This document shows, one piece after another, positions 17,398 to 26,440 of a stretch of 64,000 bases of DNA (position 1 is its first letter; each line of letters opens with the position of its first letter). Origin of the DNA: Shimia sp039969785. GTDB lineage: Bacteria; Pseudomonadota; Alphaproteobacteria; Rhodobacterales; Rhodobacteraceae. The DNA lies in assembly GCF_039969785.1 (NCBI RefSeq), contig NZ_JBDVNC010000005.1:62001-126000 (forward strand), read 5' to 3'. The notes beneath the pieces are model-generated. The model worked only from the letters and a program-made list of their open reading frames with translations, was not told the DNA's origin and made no database searches. Position numbers and translations under genes: made by a program.

Positions 17398-17576
17398 CCC
17401 TGTTCTTTGCGAAGTTTCCCTGTTCATCCCCTGAAAATTCCCTGTTCCTGAAATGAAATTCCCTGTTAAGTCGCTTAGGGAAATCACTCGTAAGCTCTTG
17501 TTTTAAGTGCAGGAAAACAGAGTGAACTCTCGCAAAACTTCCACTTTCCATCAAATTTCCCTGTAAATCGCCCTGT
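17398..17576 (+). repeat. CCCTGT-repeat stretch next to the recombinase remnant
   Basis: Six copies of CCCTGT, mostly as TTCCCTGTT or close variants, start at 17398, 17418, 17440, 17461, 17559 and 17571; an inverted copy follows at 17580 (CAGGGAAA) and another near 17729 (ACAGGGAAAA). Spacing is about 20 bases in the first block. There is no gene between 17397 and 17753. I recall similar repeats beside recombinase genes in other alphaproteobacteria. They may be recombinase binding or crossover sites, which is inference. Confidence 0.6.
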
Positions 17577-17753
17577 ATCAGGGAAATCCCATGGCAAACC
17601 TCACCGACGAAATTGGCCAACTGAGACGGCTGGGATAATGCTGGGAATTACGCGCCCACGGTGAGTCTCAGCCAAAAAACGCGCCGCGTAACCGACGGAA
17701 ATCCCGGCACTAATCGCAGCAATTTCTACAGGGAAAACACAGACCGGGGTCGG

Positions 17754-17843
17754 TGGCGGAGAGACAGGGATTCGAACCCTGGAGACGGTCTCCCGCCTAC
17801 ACACTTTCCAGGCGTGCGCCTTCGACCACTCGGCCACCTCTCC
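17754..17843 (-). tRNA. tRNA-Ser (anticodon GGA)
   Basis: The minus strand reads GGAGAGGTGGCCGAGTGG at the 5' end, an anticodon arm with CTGGAAAG (anticodon GGA), a long variable arm typical of serine tRNAs, the T arm GGTTCGAATCC, and the acceptor strand TCTCTCC followed by GCCA, so CCA is encoded. The seven-base acceptor stem pairs fully with one G-U. Its 3' end faces the mobile-element region, which is the usual orientation when a tRNA gene serves as an integration site. Confidence 0.95.
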
Positions 17844-17914
17844 GTGCCGCGGTGTTTACCGTCAAATGGAACAGGCGCGCAAGTCACAAAAACACCAATT
17901 GGCGATAATATAGA

Positions 17915-18637
17915 TCAGTCGTCGATCAGCAAATTCACGCGGCGGTTCTGACGCCCCTTTTTCTCGACCTTACCAATGCGAACACGGCCAATCTCTGACG
18001 TACGCGCCACATGGGTACCGCCACAGGGCTGCAGGTCAATTTGCGTATCCTCAGACCCAATGCGCACCAGACGCACCTTACCCGTTCCCGCAGGCGGTTT
18101 GACGGACATTGTTTTCACCAAACCGGGGTTGGCGGCCAGTTCCTGATCACTGATCCAGCTTTCGGTAACTTCCAAATCCTGTTCGATCAGATCGTTCAGC
18201 GCCACATTCAAAGCCTCTTTGTCACCCGGCGCTTCGGGCATGTCGAAATCCAAACGACCCTTTTCAGATGTGATTGCGCCGCCGGTCACTGGCAACGGAA
18301 TGATAACCGACAACAAATGCAGCGCCGTGTGAACCCGCATCATCTTATACCGTCGCCCCCAGTCCAGCTTTTGTTGAACAAAGGTGCCCACAGGCGGCAA
18401 TGCACAGGCTTCGGCAGGCACCAGTGCGATCCCCTGCCCGTCCGCTTTGACTGTCGTCGCCACGCTCAATGAACCATCGTTCCAGGTCAGGTTACCGCTA
18501 TCACCCGGTTGGCCGCCACCTGTTGGGTAAAACACACTACGGTCCAGCACCACGCCACCTTCGGGTGTGTGTGCAATCACCTTTGCTTCAGCCGTACGAA
18601 GGTAAGCGTCATCGCGAAAAAGCAGTTCTGTACTCAT
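17915..18637 (-). CDS. AlaX-type alanyl-tRNA editing protein
   Basis: This is a 240-residue free-standing relative of the AlaRS editing domain, which hydrolyses Ser- or Gly-tRNA(Ala). The FYPTGGGQPGDSG segment (about 37-49), the zinc motif HTALH (about 104-108), and the second zinc pair CGGTH (about 208-212) are all present, as is the closing RVNLLIDD. The start ATG shares bases with the stop of the channel gene (ATGA), so translation is coupled. The length is that of the medium AlaX class. Confidence 0.9.
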   Translation of the reverse strand: MSTELLFRDDAYLRTAEAKVIAHTPEGGVVLDRSVFYPTGGGQPGDSGNLTWNDGSLSVATTVKADGQGIALVPAEACALPPVGTFVQQKLDWGRRYKMMRVHTALHLLSVIIPLPVTGGAITSEKGRLDFDMPEAPGDKEALNVALNDLIEQDLEVTESWISDQELAANPGLVKTMSVKPPAGTGKVRLVRIGSEDTQIDLQPCGGTHVARTSEIGRVRIGKVEKKGRQNRRVNLLIDD

Positions 18638-21048
18638 CGGTCCTCCCCTTCGCCATCATTATCTTTGACCAAGTCCATTTCTCCCGGCTTCATAGTGTCA
18701 CTCAAGGCGCCAGTTTCGCCCGATGAGGCGCCCGGCCCTGATGCGCTCGTTAAAGCCTCTGGATTGCGCAACCAGATATCGCGCTGCGCATACGGAATTT
18801 CGATGTTTTCTTCGCCAAAGCGGCGTGCGATTTCATGGTTCATGTCTGACTTTACAGACAATGACCAATTCACGTCCCGCAAGATCGCCCTGATCTCAAA
18901 ATCAAGCGAGTCAGCGCCAAAGCCCTGAAACACCACACTAGGCGCCGGGTTTGCCAGAACCATTGGATGTGCCTCGGCGATCTCGCGCAAGATACCTTCG
19001 ACCCACTTTGTGTCCGTCCCGTAAGCCACGCCAACCGGAACAATCACACGCCCAACCGTGTTGCCGCGGGTGAAATTGGTCACAGTACCAGAAATCAGAT
19101 CCGAGTTCGGAACGATCACATCAGTCCGGTCAAAGGTTTCAATCCGCGTTGAACGTACCGAGATGTCGCGCACATACCCCATTTTGCCGCCAACTTCGAT
19201 CCAGTCGCCTTCGGAGACCGGTCGTTCGATCAGCAAAATGATCCCGCTGACAAAATTGGACACCACGGTCTGCAAACCAAAACCAATACCAACCGAAAGT
19301 GCCCCGGCGAACAACGCGATATTGCCCAGATCAATCCCGGCTGTATTGATTGCAACCAATGCTGCAAAGAAAATGCCGATATAACCAAGACCCGACACAA
19401 TCGCAGTTTGGCCACCCGGGTCAACTTTGGTTTTAGGAAGGATCGTGACCCGCATCACGTTTTGGGACAACCGGGTCAGCCCATACCCGAACAAGAACAC
19501 CAGAAAGAAAACTGCAATCGCTTTAGGCGAAATCACAGTGTCCCCGATCCGCAAACCGGCCGCCATGCGTGACCAGAACTCGTTTAAATCTGAAACCCGA
19601 GCACCCCAGGTTAACGCAAGTATCGGCAGCGAACATAAAATCAGAAAGCTTCCGATTATCACCGGCGCCAAAAGAGTGTCTTCTTCGTCGTTCCCTTTGC
19701 CCGCCAAGGCCGCGAATATCTTTTTGATCAACCGTTGGAGAACCAAAAGAAAGGCGATCATCAAAACGGTCTTGCTGGTGGCGAAGACCAGAAATGCCGC
19801 GCCCCGCGTCATGCCTATCGCGCCGAGAATGATGGAAATGCCCGACGTGGCCAGCATGAATCGCGAAATCACATAAATAAGCTGGCTGATAGGCGAACGC
19901 ATGCCATCCTGCAACTCGCGCAATTCATGCGAGTGCCGCCCAATCAGCAATGCCAGCCGCGCCAGCATAATTGCGGCAATAACCGTTAAAATGAAAAACA
20001 CGATGGACTGCGTCTCAGGCGCCCAGTTGTCATATCGGGCCATAACTCCCAGCAGGGTATTTGCACCCAGTGCGATCCCCAGAAGCAGACTTGTCGACCG
20101 CCCAACGCGTTTTTCCTGCTCGCTCAGATGCACCGAAAGCAAAGGCGTTTCGCGACGCGAGAAAATCCGTTCTCCCAGCCATTTGGCGGTCAAAAGCTCA
20201 AACGTCACCAGCGGCAGCACCGACAGCGCGGCATCCCCCCTAAATCCGGGTAAATCTGTGGCATAAACTGCCTCGGTCAGCGCATAGACACCCAGCATCG
20301 GCAGGATCACCTGCCCAAAGGATAAGAAAAACGCCGCAACCCACGTTCCGGCGGACATTTCGTCTTTGACGATGGTTGTCAGAACACTGCGGGTCCAACG
20401 TATACCACGGGTGATCAGAACGATGGCGATGGCCAGAAACAACAACATCTTGGGCAAGGAATGCCGCAATTCCTGGCGTTGTCGTTCATGGACCCAGCCG
20501 GTGACAAACTCGACTGCGACCAATCGGAACGTTTTGCCAATTTCGCTGGCCGCATCGCCCCACGTAGAGGGGTTAATCGGTACAGGTCCCGGGGTGAGTA
20601 ACAAGCTGGCTTGGCGATTGCGCAACAGGCTGTCAACCGCGCGGATCAGCTCCTCGGCTTCAATCCGGGCCAGCTCAGCCTTTTGTACCGGCGCACGTGC
20701 AATTGCCAAACTAGTGGTCAGTTGGTCCCGTTGCTCTGCCACTTCCGCAGGATCACCGCTTTCGGGTTCTGGTCCCAACCCTCTTAATTGCGCTTCCAGA
20801 GTCTGAACTGAGATCCGCAATCGCGAAGTTTCGTCACCGAACGTCTCACGCCAACTCACCAGTTGATTGCGCAACGTTTCCATTGCTGATTCTGATGCGC
20901 GATCGTTTTCGATCGCCTCTTCGGCGCGGGCAGTTACGGTCTTCCAGGCTTCATAATCAGGAACAACCTGATCCTGCGCCCAGACCTGACTGCTGAACAT
21001 GACCGTCAGCGTGGCAAGTACTAATATCAGGCGCAGAATTGGTCTCAT
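18634..21048 (-). CDS. MscS-family mechanosensitive channel with N-terminal periplasmic domain
   Basis: This 804-residue protein has a signal peptide (RLILVLATLTVMFSSQVWA, residues 6-24), a predicted coiled periplasmic domain (about 25-200, DUF3772-like), about ten membrane helices (about 205-600), then the MscS core: GIGFGLQTVVSNFVSG (pore helix, about 600), LIERPVSEGDWIEVGG, and VIVPNSDLISGTVTNFTR. It relieves pressure on osmotic downshock. The C-terminal tail (about 770-804) is Ser/Gly-rich and acidic. It lies seven bases downstream of cysK and overlaps alaX. Confidence 0.9.
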   Translation of the reverse strand: MRPILRLILVLATLTVMFSSQVWAQDQVVPDYEAWKTVTARAEEAIENDRASESAMETLRNQLVSWRETFGDETSRLRISVQTLEAQLRGLGPEPESGDPAEVAEQRDQLTTSLAIARAPVQKAELARIEAEELIRAVDSLLRNRQASLLLTPGPVPINPSTWGDAASEIGKTFRLVAVEFVTGWVHERQRQELRHSLPKMLLFLAIAIVLITRGIRWTRSVLTTIVKDEMSAGTWVAAFFLSFGQVILPMLGVYALTEAVYATDLPGFRGDAALSVLPLVTFELLTAKWLGERIFSRRETPLLSVHLSEQEKRVGRSTSLLLGIALGANTLLGVMARYDNWAPETQSIVFFILTVIAAIMLARLALLIGRHSHELRELQDGMRSPISQLIYVISRFMLATSGISIILGAIGMTRGAAFLVFATSKTVLMIAFLLVLQRLIKKIFAALAGKGNDEEDTLLAPVIIGSFLILCSLPILALTWGARVSDLNEFWSRMAAGLRIGDTVISPKAIAVFFLVFLFGYGLTRLSQNVMRVTILPKTKVDPGGQTAIVSGLGYIGIFFAALVAINTAGIDLGNIALFAGALSVGIGFGLQTVVSNFVSGIILLIERPVSEGDWIEVGGKMGYVRDISVRSTRIETFDRTDVIVPNSDLISGTVTNFTRGNTVGRVIVPVGVAYGTDTKWVEGILREIAEAHPMVLANPAPSVVFQGFGADSLDFEIRAILRDVNWSLSVKSDMNHEIARRFGEENIEIPYAQRDIWLRNPEALTSASGPGASSGETGALSDTMKPGEMDLVKDNDGEGEDR

Positions 21049-21055
21049 TCAAATC

Positions 21056-22087
21056 TCACACGTCTTCAAAAACACCCGGGATGCTGGTCGGTCCTGACGA
21101 GCCAAGCCATTCCGGCGTTGGCAGCCCCTTTTCGCGAAGGAATTCCGGGTTGAACAGCTTTGACTGATACCGCGTACCATAATCACAAAGCATGGTCACA
21201 ATCGTGTTCCCCGGCCCCATTTCGCGCGCCATGCGCATGGCGCCAGCCACGTTAATGCCGGACGAGCCGCCCAGACACAGACCTTCTTCCTGAAGCAAAT
21301 CAAACACCACAGGCAGTGCTTCGTCATCTGGCACCTTGTAACACATATCTGGAGTGAAACCTTCAAGGTTGGCCGTGATACGGCCCTGACCGATGCCTTC
21401 TGTGATCGAATCTCCGCCGTGATCCTCTCCGGTGTAAAGCTTAAACATGCCCGACCCGCCCGGATCCGCCAGCGCAACTTTCACGCCCTTGGGCTGCAAC
21501 GCGTCGCCTACGCCCGCCAAAGTTCCACCTGATCCGATGGCACACACAAAACCGTCAACTTTGCCGTCTGTCTGTTTCCAGATTTCCGGGCCGGTTGTTT
21601 CGACGTGGGCCTGACGGTTAGCGACATTGTCAAACTGGTTGGCCCAGATCGCGCCATTCGGTTCCGTCTTGGCCAACTGCGCCGCCAGACGTCCAGAATA
21701 CCGAATATAGTTGTTTGGGTTTTTGTAAGGCGCGGCAGGCACTTGAACCAGATCTGCCCCGGCCAGACGCAGCATGTCTTTCTTTTCCTGACTCTGCGTT
21801 TCCGGGATCACGATCACGGTCTTGAAGCCCATCGATGCACCGACCAAAGCCAGACCAATACCGGTGTTGCCTGCCGTACCCTCGACAATCGTACCACCCG
21901 GTTTCAAATCGCCGCGGGCAAGCGCATCGCGAATAATATACAGCGCTGCACGGTCTTTGACCGACTGACCCGGGTTCATGAATTCGGCTTTGCCCAAAAT
22001 CTCACACCCGGTCTCTTCACTTGCCTTCTTCAGGCGGATCAAAGGGGTGTTGCCAATCGCTTCGGCCAAATCACGAGCAAACTGCAT
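21056..22087 (-). CDS. cysK: Cysteine synthase A (O-acetylserine sulfhydrylase)
   Basis: This 343-residue PLP enzyme makes cysteine from O-acetylserine and sulfide. The PLP lysine lies in NPGQSVKDRAA (about residue 41), the phosphate loop is EGTAGNTGIG, and the substrate loop region is GSGGTLAGVG. The ATG at 22087 has AAAGGA seven bases upstream; a longer in-frame start at 22144 would overlap the preceding gene and is unlikely. In R. sphaeroides cysK lies with trgAB and contributes to tellurite resistance, and the same order is present here. Confidence 0.93.
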   Translation of the reverse strand: MQFARDLAEAIGNTPLIRLKKASEETGCEILGKAEFMNPGQSVKDRAALYIIRDALARGDLKPGGTIVEGTAGNTGIGLALVGASMGFKTVIVIPETQSQEKKDMLRLAGADLVQVPAAPYKNPNNYIRYSGRLAAQLAKTEPNGAIWANQFDNVANRQAHVETTGPEIWKQTDGKVDGFVCAIGSGGTLAGVGDALQPKGVKVALADPGGSGMFKLYTGEDHGGDSITEGIGQGRITANLEGFTPDMCYKVPDDEALPVVFDLLQEEGLCLGGSSGINVAGAMRMAREMGPGNTIVTMLCDYGTRYQSKLFNPEFLREKGLPTPEWLGSSGPTSIPGVFEDV

Positions 22088-22140
22088 TCCGCGTCCTTTC
22101 AATACGTTCAAACTCTGTGTAGGCAACCCGCCCGGGGAAC

Positions 22141-23256
22141 TCAAGACGCCGCGCGCAACCGCTCACGATGACGTGCCAGCCACAACGCCGCCAGAACGAG
22201 CGGCGCGTTCACAACCCGCCCCTCATCGACCAGTTCCATCAACGCGTCAAAGCTGAATATGAACGACCGGATGTCTTCGGCTTCCTCGTCCAAACCACTG
22301 ACACCGTCAATGCCATCAGGCAGATCGGCCAAACCAAGAAAAATGTGATAAAATTCTGTACTGCAGCCCGGTGATGCATAGCACTGAGACACATCTTCCA
22401 AGGCGTTAAGCGTCAACCCAGCCTCTTCCATCGCTTCACGCCGTGCCGTCGCCTGAGCCGTTTCAGCCTTATCGATACGCCCGGCAATGGGTTCCAGCTG
22501 CCACGGCGTTGCGTCTTCTCTGGCAAAGGGACCGGGACGGAACTGTTCAATCAGCAAAACCCGGTCAAGCACCGGATCATACGGCAAAACAATCACGGCG
22601 TCCGTCGCCACAAAAACCGCGCGACGGACCATCTCGCTTTTCTGTCCATCATACCGGCGAAAACTCAGGTCGAATTCTTCTAAGGTAAAATAATCCGCAT
22701 AGGGCCGCCGCATCACAACACTGTCGACATCGGCGCGTGTCATGCCACCCGGGCTGTATGCCGAATTGTCGTGACGCGCATTCATTTTTGCCGTCGCACG
22801 CGCCTGAATCATCGGCAGCATCTTGTCTACATCTGATCGAGTGCGCTGACCAAAGTAACTCATTTCCTCAACCGCACCAAGAACGGACCATTCACCGTGT
22901 TTCTCCTGCCAGTGCGACAAAGACCACGGGCCGTCAGGTTGCCAAAATCCTGGTTCGGAAAAGAAAACCTTGGTCACCACTTCGCGCGCGACAACAGTCA
23001 CTGTGACCTCTTCGAGATCATAGTCAAAACCACCTTCGTAAAACCGAAGCCGCGCGATATCTTCGTCGCTCAGCCCCTCAACCAGAATACCATTAGCCCC
23101 GGATCCGCCGGACCGGATCATCGGAAATATCTCTCCCCGAACGGCCATGACCTCGTGGTCCGGGAAAACACCGGCCTGACCTTCTACATGTCGCCCCAGC
23201 ACAACCGAGAGCAATGGCACGTGTCGCAACGTGCCGTAAAAAAACAATGAATTCAT
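22141..23256 (-). CDS. trgB: GGCT-like plus NUDIX hydrolase fusion (TrgB-type)
   Basis: This 371-residue protein has two domains. The N-terminal gamma-glutamylcyclotransferase-like domain (about 1-150) starts with FFYGTLRHVPLL. The C-terminal NUDIX domain (about 190-360) has the box GRIDKAETAQATARRE, then AMEEAGL, typical of ADP-ribose pyrophosphatases. The combination and the trgA-trgB-cysK order match the R. sphaeroides tellurite-resistance locus. The biochemical link to tellurite is not known from sequence; nucleotide-sugar hydrolysis is the safest molecular role. It starts four bases after the trgA stop. Confidence 0.87.
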   Translation of the reverse strand: MNSLFFYGTLRHVPLLSVVLGRHVEGQAGVFPDHEVMAVRGEIFPMIRSGGSGANGILVEGLSDEDIARLRFYEGGFDYDLEEVTVTVVAREVVTKVFFSEPGFWQPDGPWSLSHWQEKHGEWSVLGAVEEMSYFGQRTRSDVDKMLPMIQARATAKMNARHDNSAYSPGGMTRADVDSVVMRRPYADYFTLEEFDLSFRRYDGQKSEMVRRAVFVATDAVIVLPYDPVLDRVLLIEQFRPGPFAREDATPWQLEPIAGRIDKAETAQATARREAMEEAGLTLNALEDVSQCYASPGCSTEFYHIFLGLADLPDGIDGVSGLDEEAEDIRSFIFSFDALMELVDEGRVVNAPLVLAALWLARHRERLRAAS

Positions 23257-23260
23257 AAAG

Positions 23261-23701
23261 TTATCTCCAGCGCCGATAGGCTATCTCGGTGCATATTCCC
23301 GAAACGATCGCGCCCACTACAAGCGTCACAATGACGCTCACATCCAGAAAATACACGCTGTATTCCATCGCAATCGCGACAATTTGCTGAATAGCTTCAA
23401 TCGGCTCGTCGTAAAATCGCATCATGGCCCGGTGCAACATTTCTGCCGCTCCAAAAAACAACAAACCCACGATCATCAGCGTCAAAACGCCAGTCACCCC
23501 ATTGTTGACGGACATGGGCAACCCCTTGCCTGCGCGCGGGCCCATAATCTTCCACCCGACAGCCAGCCCCAAAGCCGCGCTGATCAATGTGAAATGACCG
23601 AAATCATACCCTTCGGGCATCTGAGGTTTGATCAGCTCGGAAACCACCGCGCCAATAATGGCTAGGCAGAAAGCGGCGACCAGGTTGTTGGCTGTTGGCA
23701 T
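23261..23701 (-). CDS. trgA: TrgA-family membrane protein
   Basis: This 146-residue membrane protein has four predicted helices (about 5-25, 38-53, 70-88 and 118-140). It is recognisable as TrgA from its opening MPTANNLVAAFCLA, FGHFTLISAALGLAVGWK and the closing GICTEIAYRRWR. R. sphaeroides TrgA is needed with TrgB for high tellurite resistance; the mechanism is unknown. The ATG overlaps the stop of the upstream cyclopropane synthase gene (TAATG), linking it to lipid modification in one transcript. Confidence 0.85.
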   Translation of the reverse strand: MPTANNLVAAFCLAIIGAVVSELIKPQMPEGYDFGHFTLISAALGLAVGWKIMGPRAGKGLPMSVNNGVTGVLTLMIVGLLFFGAAEMLHRAMMRFYDEPIEAIQQIVAIAMEYSVYFLDVSVIVTLVVGAIVSGICTEIAYRRWR

Positions 23702-24909
23702 TATTCAGGTCTGGAAATTGTGATTTGCGTTACGTCACAGCTTCCACTGTGAAAGGCCGCAGCGCAAGAGGTCAGATAGAAATTCCACATTCTGCGAAAT
23801 CGATCATCAAACCCCAGGCGCTGCACATCGTCCCATTTTGCGTTAAAGCTGTCATACCAACGACGCAGCGTCTGACTGTAGCTTTCGCCAAATTCCACTG
23901 AATTTTCAACGACTAATCCGGCTTTGCCTGCTTCTTGTCGCAACGCAGTTGGGCTTGGCAACATTCCACCTGGAAATATATATTTCTGAATAAAATCAAC
24001 GCCTTTACGGTAGGTATCAAACCTTTTCTCATCGATTGTGATGATCTGCAGGGTTGCAAGCTTTCCCGGTTTCAACCGATCTCGCACAGTTTGAAAATAC
24101 GCCGGCCAGTATTTTTCGCCAACCGCTTCAAACATCTCAATGCTGGCAATTCCGTCATATTGGCCAGCTTCGTCCCGATAGTCCTCTAGCTTGAACTCAA
24201 CCATATGGGAAAGCCCCGCTTTTTCAACACGTTCTTGGGCATACTTTAACTGTTCTTCCGAAATTGTAAGCCCGGTCACCTTCAATCCGCGTTCTTTCGC
24301 AGCGTAAACCGCAAACCCGCCCCAACCACACCCGATTTCCAGAACGTGATCCCCCGGTTGCACGCCCATCTGATCCACCATTGATGCATACTTAGCGGTT
24401 TGCGCCGTTTCCATGCTTTCCTGCCCGGTTTGAAACAGGGCCGATGAATAGGTCATCGTGTCGTCCAGCCACAGCGCATAAAATTCATTCCCGAGATCAT
24501 AGTGATGAGAGATGTTCTTTTTCGCCTGCGCGCGGGTGTTGGTGTTCATCCAATGGCGCAGGCGTTCAAAAGCCCTGACGAAAAACATACCCGGAAATCC
24601 ATCATAAAGCGCATCATTGTCGGATCTCAGGAAATCGCAAAACGCCTGAAGGTCCGGCGCACTCCACCAACCCTCGATATAAGCGTCACAAAACCCCAAC
24701 TCTCCTTCGCGCATCAGGCGGGCAAAGGTGTCCTCGTTATGTACATGCAGCGCGCAAACAGGGCCTGGCTGACTGCCTTCGGCCCGAAATACACGTCCGT
24801 CGGGCATCACAAAATCAATGCGCCCCTTGTTAATTTTCGTCGCCACTTCGTACACGGCCGAAAAATATCTGGGTAAATTGGCTTCGCCTTGCGTCGTCGT
24901 CAAATACAT
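23701..24909 (-). CDS. cfa: Cyclopropane-fatty-acyl-phospholipid synthase family methyltransferase
   Basis: This 402-residue SAM-dependent enzyme methylates double bonds of membrane phospholipid acyl chains. The SAM site is LEIGCGWGGFAVYA (about 185-198), followed by SEEQLKYAQERV and GIASIEMFEAVGEKYW, with the family block YDLGNEFYALWLDDTMTYSSA in two parts before it. ATG at 24909 is chosen because GGGGAG lies seven bases upstream; an upstream TTG is too close to that site. It directly precedes trgA. In R. sphaeroides a cfaA-like gene is reported near phrA under stress sigma control, so a shared stress role is plausible. Confidence 0.88.
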   Translation of the reverse strand: MYLTTTQGEANLPRYFSAVYEVATKINKGRIDFVMPDGRVFRAEGSQPGPVCALHVHNEDTFARLMREGELGFCDAYIEGWWSAPDLQAFCDFLRSDNDALYDGFPGMFFVRAFERLRHWMNTNTRAQAKKNISHHYDLGNEFYALWLDDTMTYSSALFQTGQESMETAQTAKYASMVDQMGVQPGDHVLEIGCGWGGFAVYAAKERGLKVTGLTISEEQLKYAQERVEKAGLSHMVEFKLEDYRDEAGQYDGIASIEMFEAVGEKYWPAYFQTVRDRLKPGKLATLQIITIDEKRFDTYRKGVDFIQKYIFPGGMLPSPTALRQEAGKAGLVVENSVEFGESYSQTLRRWYDSFNAKWDDVQRLGFDDRFRRMWNFYLTSCAAAFHSGSCDVTQITISRPE

Positions 24910-24974
24910 CCGCAATCTCCCCTTCGCGGTTTTGATGATAAAGCTAGGCGTGAAATGCCCATATCGGCAAGAAT

Positions 24975-26393
24975 TTATTGCAATTTGAAGGTCTCATAGG
25001 CGCTTAAGGCTTGTTGTCGCCCTTCTTTCAAGCCGACAATCGGCGGCCCATATGGTGCATCTGGCTTCAAATTCCAGTGATTTGGAGCGGCTGCAAAAAA
25101 TTCCAACGCCGTTGAACTTGGCACATTATAAGGCTCAGCCAGCCATCGTTTCCGGTAAGCTTCATCGGGATCAAACTTAGCAGCCTGCGTGTCCGGATTG
25201 AAAATACGAAAATATGGCGATGCATCCGGGCCACACCCGGCGACCCACTGCCACCCCATCGCGTTTGATGCCGCGTCCCAATCGATCAGGCACTCTTCGA
25301 ACCATCTTCGCCCCAGCCGCCAGTGCACGCCAAGATGTTTGGTCAGATAACTCGCTGCGATCATTCGCGCGCGATTGTGCATTTTGCCTGTTACATAAAG
25401 CTCTCGCATGGCCGCGTCGACCAGCGTCACCCCGGTCCGTCCCTGACACCAACGCAAATAATTCACATCTTCAGGGTTTTCGATCCAAGAAAACCGAGCC
25501 CATTCAGGACGCCATGTTTGAGTGTCCAATGATGGAAAATGCCACATCAAATGCCACGCAAATTCCCGCCACGTCAGCTCCTTAAGAAAATGCTCAGCCC
25601 CCGGTGCGCCGCTTTCTTTGGCGCGCCAACCAGCATGCCAACACTGTGCGGGGCTGATTTCGCCAAGACTTAAGGCGTCTGACAGTTCAGATGTTGCGGC
25701 GCTGCCCATAAAATCTCGTTTGTCACGATAGGCGGCGACGCGTTCGTCAATGAAAGTGGTCAATTTATTCATGGCAGCGTCTTCGCCGGCCTGCATGTAT
25801 TGTGCGACCACACGCGCCCCACCTTGCATGCGCCGCGATAAATCCCAATCCGCCGAAGTTTCGCTTTGTGGCCATGCACTTGGTGCGACCAATGAAGGGC
25901 GGGCGAGCGGTTGCGAAACGACACGGTCTCGCACAGCTTTCCAAAACGGAGTGTAAACGCGGTAAGGCCCGCCCTGCCCGGTCGCCACTGTCCACGGCTC
26001 AAAAAGCAATGTCCCGGCAAAACTTTTGGCTTTAACACCCCGTGTTCCCAAATCAGCCTTTAAGTTCGTATCACACGCCACACTTGGCGCGTCGTAGCGA
26101 CGGTTCCAAAAAACTGCATCGGCACCGGTTTCTTGCACCAATTTGGGTAGGACCTGCTCGGCCTGCCCCCGTCGCAGGATCAGCCGCATACCGAGCGATT
26201 TCAGCGTTTCCTGAAAGGCTGAAAGCGCTTGGTCCAAACGCATCTGGGGCGCCGCCCCAAGTGCTCCGACCTGCGGGTCCAATATGAATACCGGAATGAC
26301 AGCCCCACGCGCTGCGGCAGCTGTCAAAGCGGCGTTGTCGCTCAGACGGAAATCGCGCCTGAGCCAAACAATTGTCGTTGCGGAATAACTCAT
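24975..26393 (-). CDS. phr: Deoxyribodipyrimidine photolyase
   Basis: This 472-residue FAD enzyme repairs UV pyrimidine dimers with blue light. The antenna domain starts with IVWLRRDFRLSDNAAL (about 7-22). The FAD domain has ELTWREFAWHLMWHFP, the DAAMRELYVTGKMHNRARM region (split about 350-370) and GWQWVAGCGPDASPYFR near 415. ATG at 26393 has GAGG six bases upstream; the longer in-frame start overlaps the upstream gene. A possible stress-sigma promoter lies just before it (26411-26440). It is class I by motif; a cryptochrome is less likely given the Asn-His-Arg motif. Confidence 0.92.
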   Translation of the reverse strand: MSYSATTIVWLRRDFRLSDNAALTAAAARGAVIPVFILDPQVGALGAAPQMRLDQALSAFQETLKSLGMRLILRRGQAEQVLPKLVQETGADAVFWNRRYDAPSVACDTNLKADLGTRGVKAKSFAGTLLFEPWTVATGQGGPYRVYTPFWKAVRDRVVSQPLARPSLVAPSAWPQSETSADWDLSRRMQGGARVVAQYMQAGEDAAMNKLTTFIDERVAAYRDKRDFMGSAATSELSDALSLGEISPAQCWHAGWRAKESGAPGAEHFLKELTWREFAWHLMWHFPSLDTQTWRPEWARFSWIENPEDVNYLRWCQGRTGVTLVDAAMRELYVTGKMHNRARMIAASYLTKHLGVHWRLGRRWFEECLIDWDAASNAMGWQWVAGCGPDASPYFRIFNPDTQAAKFDPDEAYRKRWLAEPYNVPSSTALEFFAAAPNHWNLKPDAPYGPPIVGLKEGRQQALSAYETFKLQ

Positions 26394-26410
26394 AAAGCCC
26401 TCGTTTGTTT

Positions 26411-26440
26411 CCAATACGCGCGTTAAACGCGGCCGGATCA
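26411..26440 (-). promoter_or_regulatory. Possible RpoE (ECF)-type promoter before the photolyase
   Basis: On the minus strand TGATCC (26440-26435) is followed after 18 bases by TATTGG (26416-26411), 17 bases before the photolyase start. TGATCC is the -35 element I recall for the R. sphaeroides singlet-oxygen sigma factor RpoE, whose targets include a photolyase gene. Its TGA is also the stop codon of the upstream aminotransferase. The -10 match is weaker. This is a tentative call. Confidence 0.4.

Noticed and set aside
17601..17837. Minus-strand open frame of 78 codons
   Set aside because: It covers the tRNA-Ser gene; the apparent protein is a translation of tRNA sequence.
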